In this document: piece after piece, positions 6,242 to 11,168 of the stretch
Numbering within the stretch: position 1 is the stretch's first letter
Layout of the letters: each line of letters opens with the position of its first letter
Assembly: GCA_021797295.1 (NCBI GenBank)
Contig: JAKAAA010000035.1
Coordinates: 1 to 11,168 of the forward strand
Reading direction: 5' to 3'
Length of the DNA: 11,168 nucleotides
Source of the DNA: Thermoplasmata archaeon
GTDB taxonomy: Archaea > Thermoplasmatota > Thermoplasmata > Thermoplasmatales > Thermoplasmataceae
Notes under the pieces: model-generated
Databases searched by the model: none
Told to the model about the DNA's origin: nothing
What the model saw: only the letters and a program-made list of their open reading frames with translations
Position numbers and translations under genes: made by a program

Positions 6242-7900
6242 TTATTTGCTGAAGTAGGGGCTTTTGAATTTCGGGCCTTTCCTTATTATATCCCTGGAAG
6301 ATTCATATCCTGCATCTGCATGCCTTATCACACCGATTCCCGGATCAGCGTTCAGGACACGCTTTATCCTTTCTGCGGCATCATCCGTTCCGTCAGCTAT
6401 TATGACAAAGCCAGAATGTATAGCATTTCCTATTCCGGTACCGCCACCATGGTGTACAGATACCCAGGAGGCACCGGATATTGCATTCAGAAGCGCATTC
6501 AGTATGGGCCAGTCTGCTATAGCATCGCTTCCATCCTTCATGGCCTCAGTTTCCCTGTAGGGTGATGCAACAGATCCGGTATCATGGTGATCCCTTCCTA
6601 TGGCAACAGGTGCTTCAAGCTCTCCACTTTTTACCATATCATTTATCATCAACCCTATTTTCTCCCTCTCACCGTACGAGGCATAGCATATCCTTGCGGG
6701 CAATCCCTGGAAATGCACATACTCCTTGGCAAGTTTTATCCAGTCCGTGAGATGCTTGTCGTCAATATTCTTGATTATAGCATCATCTATCTTTCTGATA
6801 TCCTCATGATTTCCGGAAAGAGCCAGCCACCTGAATGGCCCAGACCCAACGGCGAACAAATCCCTGATGTAAGCAGGTACGTATCCAAGTATGTCGAAGG
6901 CGTTTTCAAGCCCACCCTCCTTTGCCCTGGTTCTTATATCATTTCCATAATCAAAAACAGAAGACCCCTTTGACTGGAAATAAAGCATGCATTTAACCTG
7001 CTTTACTATGGTTTCATATACCTTCTTTTTGAATTCTTCCGGATGATCTTCCCTGAATTTCTGGAAGTTTTCAATGGTATAACCCTCAGGTACATATCCC
7101 AGATTCATATCATGTGCTGCGGTCTGATCAGAAACTATGTCGGGAACAATTCCCTTGTCCTGCAATTCCTGGTATACGGTTGCAGCGTTTCCCAGAACCG
7201 CTATTGATACAGGTTCTCCAGATTTTAAAGCCTCATCCTTCATTTTCAGGGCTTCATCAAGGTTTTCAGCATATTTATCAAGATACTTGTCCCTCAATCT
7301 CCTGTTTATTTTTTCTTTATCTATTTCAACTATAATGCTTGTGGCACCATTCATTTTTGCTGCCAGTGGCTGGGCGCCGCCCATTTCACCGAGACCTGCG
7401 GATAAGAACCATTTGCCCTTTAGATTGTCAGTGTGGTATACCTTTCTGGCAAGTGCATATAGTGTTTCATAAGTTCCCTGGAGAACTCCCTGTGTGCCTA
7501 TGTAAACCCATGAACCTGCTGTCATCTGGCCGAACATGGTCAACCCTCTTGCCTCAAGATCCCAGAACACATCATCCGTGGCCCAGTGGGGCACGATCTG
7601 TGCATTTACTATCAGAACTCTTGGTGATTCCTTCGTGGTTCTGAAAATACCTACCGGTTTTCCTGATTGGACTAAAAGTGTTTCATCATTTTCAAGGGAT
7701 TTTAGTGATTCTATTATCTTTTCATAGGCTTCCCAGTTTCTGGCTGCCTTACCCTTACCCCCGTAAACTATCAGGTTGTCAGGATCCTTGGCAACCATCG
7801 GGTCAAGGTTATTCATAATCAATCGCAGTGCTCCCTCCTGGGACCATCCTTTGGTGTTGAGTTTATTTCCATGCGGTGCATGTATCTCTCTTTTTACCAT
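6242..7900 (-). CDS. hutU: urocanate hydratase
   Basis: This full-length 552-residue urocanase compares with about 555 in bacteria. Recognisable blocks in order are [11 protein letters not shown] (46-56), [16 protein letters not shown] (123-138), [16 protein letters not shown] (168-183) for NAD binding, [15 protein letters not shown] (257-271), [16 protein letters not shown] (397-412) and [17 protein letters not shown] near the C-terminus. Cys405 lies at the place of the active-site cysteine of the Pseudomonas enzyme. The enzyme adds water to urocanate with tightly bound NAD+, giving 4-imidazolone-5-propionate, the second step of histidine breakdown. It is a single gene with its own TATA-like box, on the opposite strand from hutH, whose C-terminal coding sequence ends the same neighbourhood about 5.9 kb away. 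Small substitutions in the conserved blocks (GEMGG rather than the usual GGMGG) do not remove known catalytic residues. Confidence 0.97.
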   Translation of the reverse strand: MVKREIHAPHGNKLNTKGWSQEGALRLIMNNLDPMVAKDPDNLIVYGGKGKAARNWEAYEKIIESLKSLENDETLLVQSGKPVGIFRTTKESPRVLIVNAQIVPHWATDDVFWDLEARGLTMFGQMTAGSWVYIGTQGVLQGTYETLYALARKVYHTDNLKGKWFLSAGLGEMGGAQPLAAKMNGATSIIVEIDKEKINRRLRDKYLDKYAENLDEALKMKDEALKSGEPVSIAVLGNAATVYQELQDKGIVPDIVSDQTAAHDMNLGYVPEGYTIENFQKFREDHPEEFKKKVYETIVKQVKCMLYFQSKGSSVFDYGNDIRTRAKEGGLENAFDILGYVPAYIRDLFAVGSGPFRWLALSGNHEDIRKIDDAIIKNIDDKHLTDWIKLAKEYVHFQGLPARICYASYGEREKIGLMINDMVKSGELEAPVAIGRDHHDTGSVASPYRETEAMKDGSDAIADWPILNALLNAISGASWVSVHHGGGTGIGNAIHSGFVIIADGTDDAAERIKRVLNADPGIGVIRHADAGYESSRDIIRKGPKFKSPYFSK

Positions 7901-7920
7901 ATTAATATTAAAACACTGTA

Positions 7921-7930
7921 ATACTTAAAT
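7921..7930 (-). promoter_or_regulatory. TATA-like box of hutU
   Basis: ATTTAAGTAT on the minus strand is centred about 25 bases before the ATG at 7900, consistent with a leaderless hutU transcript. Confidence 0.5.
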
Positions 7931-7937
7931 TTTATTT

Positions 7938-7970
7938 TATGCCATGTATTTTATTAAAGCCGTTGGCATA
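7938..7970. repeat. 7-bp inverted repeat upstream of the hutU promoter
   Basis: TATGCCA (7938-7944) and TGGCATA (7964-7970) are exact reverse complements with a 19-base spacer. They lie just upstream of the hutU TATA-like box, where an activator could bind. The rest of the 225-base gap up to 8125 has no gene that I can support. Confidence 0.4.
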
Positions 7971-8086
7971 GAAATTACTTGCGGTGTAAAGATGCATTAA
8001 AACCGGGCTTTGCAAAATCAAGGGATATTTAAGGCAATTCAATACATATCACATTATCTACCGGAAATCAAAATAAGTGCAATAAT

Positions 8087-8108
8087 TAAGATAAAATTTA
8101 TTATCTTA
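8087..8108. repeat. 8-bp inverted repeat over the promoter of the PH/zinc-ribbon gene
   Basis: TAAGATAA (8087-8094) and TTATCTTA (8101-8108) are perfect reverse complements with a 6-base spacer. The repeat lies 18-39 bases before the ATG at 8126, over the AT-rich region that must hold the TATA box. That is the geometry of a repressor operator. The AT-richness of the region raises the chance of coincidence. Confidence 0.45.
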
Positions 8109-8125
8109 TATATTATCTGTATATA

Positions 8126-8749
8126 ATGCCGATATATGAAAATGATGAGCATGAATTCTTAAATTCAAAAGCAAAAAAAATCGTGAATAATAATTACATC
8201 AAGGGGTTGCTCTTTTTAACAGATAAAAGAGTAATATTTGAAAAAAAAGGACAGAAATCATTTTTCAGGGCTTCCCCGGCTGAGCTGGATCTCAATCTTT
8301 TCCTTTATAATGTGGAGAATGCCAATTATGCAAAACCTGCATTCCCGATTTTTACCAGACAGGTATTGAGCATAGAATACTATAATGAATCACAGAAATT
8401 AATTAGGGTAGATTTTGCTATCAAAAAATCAAAATCATGGGTTGATCAGATTACCAGGCTGGCAACCGTGGCCAAAAGGGATGAATCCAATAAAAAGGAA
8501 AGGGAACTGCTTGAAAATAAAAAGCACGAACTGGATATGGCCAGAGCAAAGGCTCCTAGAGCCAACATCGGAATGGCGGTGTTTGGCGATGACAAGAAAA
8601 AAAACCCCTATGAAAATATAAGGGAAAATATGGCCGAGGACAGCAATGACCAAAACCTGCCAGACACAGCACATAGATGCCCCAGATGTGGTTATCCAGT
8701 TACGGACGATATGACATATTGCCCAAATTGTGGATATAAACTGAAATAA
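8126..8749 (+). CDS. PH/GRAM-like domain protein with C-terminal zinc ribbon
   Basis: This 207-residue soluble protein is of no named family that I recognise. Residues 1-115 look like a bacterial PH or GRAM-type domain: an initial segment ending in KIVNNNYIKG, the strand GLLFLTDKRVIFEKKG (28-43), later strands around VLSIEYYNESQKLIRVDF, and a final helix. A lysine- and glutamate-rich helical linker (about 118-145) follows. The C-terminus is a four-cysteine zinc ribbon, CPRCGYP (Cys185, Cys188) and CPNCGYKLK (Cys199, Cys202), spaced CX2C-X10-CX2C. PH-like domains bind lipids or proteins, and such short ribbons usually mediate protein contact, so an adaptor role at a membrane or complex is possible but inferred. 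There is no signal peptide or membrane helix. The gene stands alone, and an 8-bp inverted repeat overlies its promoter region. Confidence 0.8.
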   Translation: MPIYENDEHEFLNSKAKKIVNNNYIKGLLFLTDKRVIFEKKGQKSFFRASPAELDLNLFLYNVENANYAKPAFPIFTRQVLSIEYYNESQKLIRVDFAIKKSKSWVDQITRLATVAKRDESNKKERELLENKKHELDMARAKAPRANIGMAVFGDDKKKNPYENIRENMAEDSNDQNLPDTAHRCPRCGYPVTDDMTYCPNCGYKLK

Positions 8750-8849
8750 ACCCCTATATAATTTAGCAAAAATTATGAATAAAACATATACAGGAATTAA
8801 GTTCTGGATTCGGTGCAAGCAATAAAAAATGATGGTATTATTATATTAA

Positions 8850-8856
8850 AAAAGTT
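8850..8856 (-). terminator. oligo-T tract after the NifX-like gene
   Basis: Beyond the stop at 8870 the minus strand has T runs (plus-strand A runs near 8848-8853 and 8824-8829), plausible T-tract terminators. The plus strand has its own T run at 8865-8871, which could end the transcript of the PH/zinc-ribbon gene. Confidence 0.3.
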
Positions 8857-8869
8857 ACCGGAAATTTTT

Positions 8870-9250
8870 TTATTTCAGTTCATGCACATTTCCATCATGA
8901 TCCGGGGACTCATGGGTTGCTAATGTTATTTCCTCCAGTTTTCCCTGGATATAAAATTCAAGTGCTTCATTCTCATTCATATTATTTGAAAAGTATATCT
9001 TTATCTTATTTTTCAGAAAACGAACTCCGGGAGCTCCGATTTCAGAAACTATTATAGCATCAACATTTTTTGCCAGTACGGATTTTAGCATATGTATCCC
9101 TCTGGTTGAAGTTGCCTTCAGGGCAGGGTTTTCATAACTTTCTATCAATTTGTATTTTGTATTCTCAATCTCAAATATATGTACTTCTGTTCCCTCTCCG
9201 GGCCCGCTTATGGTAATTCCATTTACAGGTATTCCGATTCTTGTTGCCAT
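8870..9250 (-). CDS. NifX/NifB-type iron-molybdenum-cofactor-like protein
   Basis: I choose the ATG at 9250, giving 126 residues beginning MATRIGIPVNG. An in-frame ATG at 9316 would add 22 residues unlike the family. The 9250 start has a TATA-like box (9271-9280) at leaderless distance. The protein matches the small dinitrogenase iron-molybdenum cofactor family, ribonuclease-H-like fold, also found in archaea without nitrogenase (MTH1175 type). It shows the IGIPVNG first strand, a VHIFEIEN second strand, TSTRGIHMLKSVLAKNVDAIIVSEIGAPG (about 68-96) and the C-terminal EALEFYIQGKLEE. Family members bind iron-sulfur or metal clusters, but the task of stand-alone copies is not known. Its tail holds three histidines (HESPDHDGNVHE). 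No nif genes are nearby, so nitrogen fixation is not implied. Confidence 0.82.
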   Translation of the reverse strand: MATRIGIPVNGITISGPGEGTEVHIFEIENTKYKLIESYENPALKATSTRGIHMLKSVLAKNVDAIIVSEIGAPGVRFLKNKIKIYFSNNMNENEALEFYIQGKLEEITLATHESPDHDGNVHELK

Positions 9251-9270
9251 AATAATATATTGCAAACCCG

Positions 9271-9280
9271 GATTTAAACT
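9271..9280 (-). promoter_or_regulatory. TATA-like box of the NifX-like gene
   Basis: AGTTTAAATC on the minus strand is centred about 25 bases before the ATG at 9250. It supports that start over the upstream one at 9316. Confidence 0.5.
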
Positions 9281-9384
9281 ATGACAAAAAATTGATTTAA
9301 ATGACCAATCACTCATTTATACATCCCTGAATCATAATAGGGAAAACCCTCCGGTGATAGAGAAAATTATAAATAAAGTTCAAA

Positions 9385-9402
9385 GCTAAACCAGAATTTA
9401 GC
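9385..9402. repeat. small inverted repeat in the gap before the methyltransferase gene
   Basis: GCTAAA (9385-9390) and TTTAGC (9397-9402) can pair as a 6-bp hairpin with a 6-base loop. It lies in the 234-base very AT-rich gap between the NifX-like and methyltransferase genes (9251-9484), which otherwise holds only the two promoters. Its function is unknown and it may be chance. Confidence 0.25.
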
Positions 9403-9448
9403 GAATAAATAATCTATTAACAATTTTTATAATAGTTATTTTATAAAA

Positions 9449-9456
9449 TATAAATA
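9449..9456 (+). promoter_or_regulatory. TATA-like box of the methyltransferase gene
   Basis: TATAAATA is centred about 32 bases before the ATG at 9485, predicting transcription from near 9478 with a very short leader. Surrounding AT-richness lowers certainty. Confidence 0.4.
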
Positions 9457-9484
9457 TTCTTATAGTGCTGAATTATAAACCGAT

Positions 9485-10282
9485 ATGGTTTTAAAAAATT
9501 TATTAAAGATTTATTATGTAATTAAGTCAGTCCACAATCCATTCAAGACTATTATTTTTTTATCTAAATACCGTAATAATTCGCTATTACATGATAATAT
9601 AACCTTTAAAAATAATATTACAATAAAAGATGTTACTCCCGGTTCGCTATGGGCTTTAATAACTTATTATTACTGGTCACATAAATTAAGCATATATTCT
9701 AGCGAAGACCTCCTTGATATAGCTACTATCGGCACCGATGTCGATAAAAAACTGTTAGAAAACCTGGGTAGTGATTGTGGGTCTTTTAAGAGCATTCAAG
9801 GGAAGGATGGCATTTTATATATGTTGATACGAAAATACCAACCGGATATATGTATTGAAACCGGTATTTCATCCGGTTTTTCTACATATTATATATTAAG
9901 CGCGCTTGAAAGGAATGGCAAAGGTAATTTAATTAGCATAGACATAATAGATGAAGTAACGATTTGCCAGAAAAAGTTTTTGGCCGGTTGGCTAGTCCCA
10001 GAAAACTTGAAAAATAGATGGAAAAAAGTTATAGAAAGTTCAGATACTGCACTTCACTCGGTACCGGGCAAAATAGATTTTTTTGTCCACGATTCACTCC
10101 ATTCAGCAAACTACATGCTCAATGAATATTCATGGGCATTGAGGCATCTGAATAAAAATGGTGTACTTGCTTCTGATGATATAGATTGGAATAATGCATG
10201 GAAGAAATTTTTAAATTCTAATAATAATCTGATAGAATTAGTAGCCACTCCCACATTTGCTGCAGCAACGAAGAGTGAATAA
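9485..10282 (+). CDS. class I SAM-dependent methyltransferase (Methyltransf_24 type)
   Basis: This 265-residue protein has a Rossmann methyltransferase core. Motif I is DICIETGISSGFST (121-134), the acidic end of strand 2 is SIDI with Asp153, and KIDFFVHDSLHSANYM (196-211) is followed by a helix and strand (GVLASDDID, 226-234). The VHDSLHS block is typical of the small Methyltransf_24 group, often found with surface-polysaccharide or secondary-metabolite genes. The N-terminal 110 residues have no domain that I recognise and might recognise the substrate. Substrate and pathway cannot be told, and no glycosyltransferase is beside it. The gene is visibly more AT-rich than its neighbours, with many TTA, AAT and ATA codons, which suggests recent acquisition or a less constrained accessory gene. 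Confidence 0.78.
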   Translation: MVLKNLLKIYYVIKSVHNPFKTIIFLSKYRNNSLLHDNITFKNNITIKDVTPGSLWALITYYYWSHKLSIYSSEDLLDIATIGTDVDKKLLENLGSDCGSFKSIQGKDGILYMLIRKYQPDICIETGISSGFSTYYILSALERNGKGNLISIDIIDEVTICQKKFLAGWLVPENLKNRWKKVIESSDTALHSVPGKIDFFVHDSLHSANYMLNEYSWALRHLNKNGVLASDDIDWNNAWKKFLNSNNNLIELVATPTFAAATKSE

Positions 10283-10384
10283 TTGAATATAAAATGCCTG
10301 AGCTTATATCTGAAATTAATATCCCGGCTATACTGTTGAATATATGCAATTCCATTGCCGAAGGTCTATGCATCCGTAAGAATA

Positions 10385-10407
10385 TGTTATATGGATAATA
10401 TGTAACA
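10385..10407. repeat. imperfect inverted repeat upstream of the membrane-protein gene
   Basis: TGTTATAT (10385-10392) and ATGTAACA (10400-10407) pair with one mismatch across a 7-base spacer, about 30 bases upstream of the TATA box at 10437. It could be a regulator site. The rest of the 184-base gap (10283-10466) holds nothing else recognised. Confidence 0.3.
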
Positions 10408-10436
10408 AATTATATGTAAACATTTTATTTCAGATA

Positions 10437-10445
10437 CTTTTATAA
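10437..10445 (+). promoter_or_regulatory. TATA box of the membrane-protein gene
   Basis: CTTTTATAA is centred 26 bases before the ATG at 10467, an exact fit to a leaderless archaeal promoter. Confidence 0.6.
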
Positions 10446-10466
10446 ACCTCATATTATATTCAGCTT

Positions 10467-11036
10467 ATGGTACAAATAAAATTGAATGGAACATTCCATA
10501 GTTTTTACAGAATACGCAACGTGATTGTTATTTCTTTTTTGATTGCATTTTTTATTAATAATAAAATCGGCGCTCTTTATATTCCGGGGGATGCTATAAT
10601 TTCAACTAATATATCAAGCTATTACCTTGAAAGCTCAATGCTTACATTTTATGCAACCATAATGGGTCTGATGTTTGCAGGGTATACTATAATGATAACC
10701 ATGACGCCAATATTCCACCCAAATAGCCTCAGGCAACCGATATTCTCAGAAGTTAACAGGCTTTTCGTATATACAATATTAATTGGGCTCACATCATTAT
10801 TGATTAATTTTGTAAGCTCCATACTATCGAGTTATCATGAAAATGCATTACTATTATTCATTGAAACATATCTATTCTTCTCACTTATTCTTGGTATGGT
10901 TTTCGCAGTCCTTGCGCTTTCTACACTTTTCAATATAGTTCGGGGAATAAAGCTTGGGAATCAGCCTGCAACAACAGATACTAAGCTTGATAAGAAAAAC
11001 AATCTGCCTGAGGATAGAGGGAAAAAACCGCAATAA
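10467..11036 (+). CDS. four-helix membrane protein of unknown function
   Basis: I do not recognise this 189-residue protein. It has four hydrophobic segments at about 18-39, 57-80, 97-120 and 127-157, separated by short loops, and a charged tail from 159 (KLDKKNNLPEDRGKKPQ). Arginines before helix 1 (RIR, 15-17) and the lysine-rich tail suggest both ends are cytoplasmic under the positive-inside rule. Helix 2 is rich in Met and Gly (ATIMGLMFAGYTIMITM), followed by the sequence TPIFHPNSLRQPIF on the far side of the helix-2/3 turn. No catalytic or metal-binding motif stands out. The start is supported by a well-placed TATA box. The gene stands alone with no clear operon partner, and I do not propose a function. 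Confidence 0.75.
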   Translation: MVQIKLNGTFHSFYRIRNVIVISFLIAFFINNKIGALYIPGDAIISTNISSYYLESSMLTFYATIMGLMFAGYTIMITMTPIFHPNSLRQPIFSEVNRLFVYTILIGLTSLLINFVSSILSSYHENALLLFIETYLFFSLILGMVFAVLALSTLFNIVRGIKLGNQPATTDTKLDKKNNLPEDRGKKPQ

Positions 11037-11046
11037 TTAAGCCATT

Positions 11047-11081
11047 ATAATTTAATAAATTATCTTATGTTACACGTTTTT
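11047..11081 (+). terminator. possible terminator after the membrane-protein gene
   Basis: A perfect AT inverted repeat (ATAATTT 11047-11053, AAATTAT 11057-11063) is followed by a five-T run at 11077-11081. The pairing is weak, so the T run is the stronger signal. Confidence 0.3.
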
Positions 11082-11106
11082 ATGCTTGCTTTAATTCTAT
11101 TATGTT

Positions 11107-11118
11107 ATTATTTAAATT
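11107..11118 (+). promoter_or_regulatory. TATA-like box before the partial gene at the window end
   Basis: TTATTTAAATTT lies about 29 bases before the ATG at 11142, near the spacing seen for the other genes here. Confidence 0.4.
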
Positions 11119-11141
11119 TCAATTAGTTACAGAAAGAATTG

Positions 11142-11168
11142 ATGACATCTATAAATGGGGCTGACCGG
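11142..11168 (+). CDS. start of a gene cut by the window edge (unknown product)
   Basis: An ATG at 11142 opens a frame of nine codons (MTSINGADR) that runs off the window without a stop. It is supported only by the TATA-like box upstream at the spacing used elsewhere in this window. Too little sequence is present to name a family. Another ATG at 11156 in a different frame lacks such a box. Confidence 0.35.

Noticed and set aside
6264..7727. Several long open frames on the plus strand opposite hutU
   Set aside because: They overlap a well-conserved urocanate hydratase over its full length, have no family resemblance, and are explained by codon bias on the other strand.
8435..8818. Minus-strand open frame with hydrophobic stretches opposite the PH/zinc-ribbon gene
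   Set aside because: The plus-strand frame has a conserved zinc ribbon and a domain-like N-terminus. The antisense frame has no recognisable domain.
9251..9316. Longer N-terminus for the NifX-like protein starting at 9316
   Set aside because: The extra 22 residues do not resemble the family, and the TATA-like box would fall inside the coding sequence.
9341..9352. AGGG-AAAA-CCCT mini hairpin
   Set aside because: A stem of four pairs without a T run is too weak to call a terminator or structured RNA.
1..11168. CRISPR array, tRNA, rRNA, insertion sequence or defence system
   Set aside because: No regularly spaced repeats, tRNA cloverleaf, transposase or known defence protein was seen on either strand.

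Overview
The window looks like a chromosomal segment of an acidophilic archaeon of the Thermoplasmatales, perhaps Ferroplasma or a close relative. That assignment is an inference. It rests on AT-rich DNA with heavy use of ATA and AGG codons. It also rests on TATA-like boxes centred about 24-26 bases before the first codon of most genes, the pattern of leaderless archaeal transcripts. One clear Shine-Dalgarno site appears, and it sits inside an operon. No rRNA, tRNA, CRISPR array, insertion sequence or origin was recognised, and no gene-free stretch exceeds about 235 bases.

Left part (1-1287, + strand): the 3' end of histidine ammonia-lyase (hutH), then glutamate formimidoyltransferase. These are the first and last steps of the histidine-to-glutamate route. 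The second-step enzyme, urocanate hydratase (hutU), lies about 5 kb away on the other strand (6242-7900). The third-step enzyme, imidazolonepropionase, is not in the window. The pathway genes are therefore near each other but not in one operon.

Middle (1290-6233): a minus-strand pair, a LysX/RimK-type ATP-grasp ligase followed by a HisC-type aminotransferase. Next is a minus-strand two-gene operon, a GlpA-type FAD-dependent glycerol-3-phosphate dehydrogenase tightly coupled to a small CoxG/SRPBCC protein. Divergent from that operon is a major facilitator transporter, which converges on hutU with only 8 bases between stop codons.

Right part (7901-11168): a protein with a PH/GRAM-like N-terminus and a C-terminal zinc ribbon, a stand-alone NifX/NifB-type iron-molybdenum-cofactor-like protein, a very AT-rich SAM methyltransferase, and a four-helix membrane protein of unknown role. 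The window ends with what looks like the first nine codons of another gene. This part looks more accessory. Several intergenic inverted repeats lie at or upstream of the TATA boxes and are candidate regulator sites.

Most genes are common families. The least explained elements are the glycerol-3-phosphate dehydrogenase/CoxG coupling, the LysX-like ligase with an altered substrate loop paired with HisC, and the PH/zinc-ribbon protein with a palindrome over its promoter.
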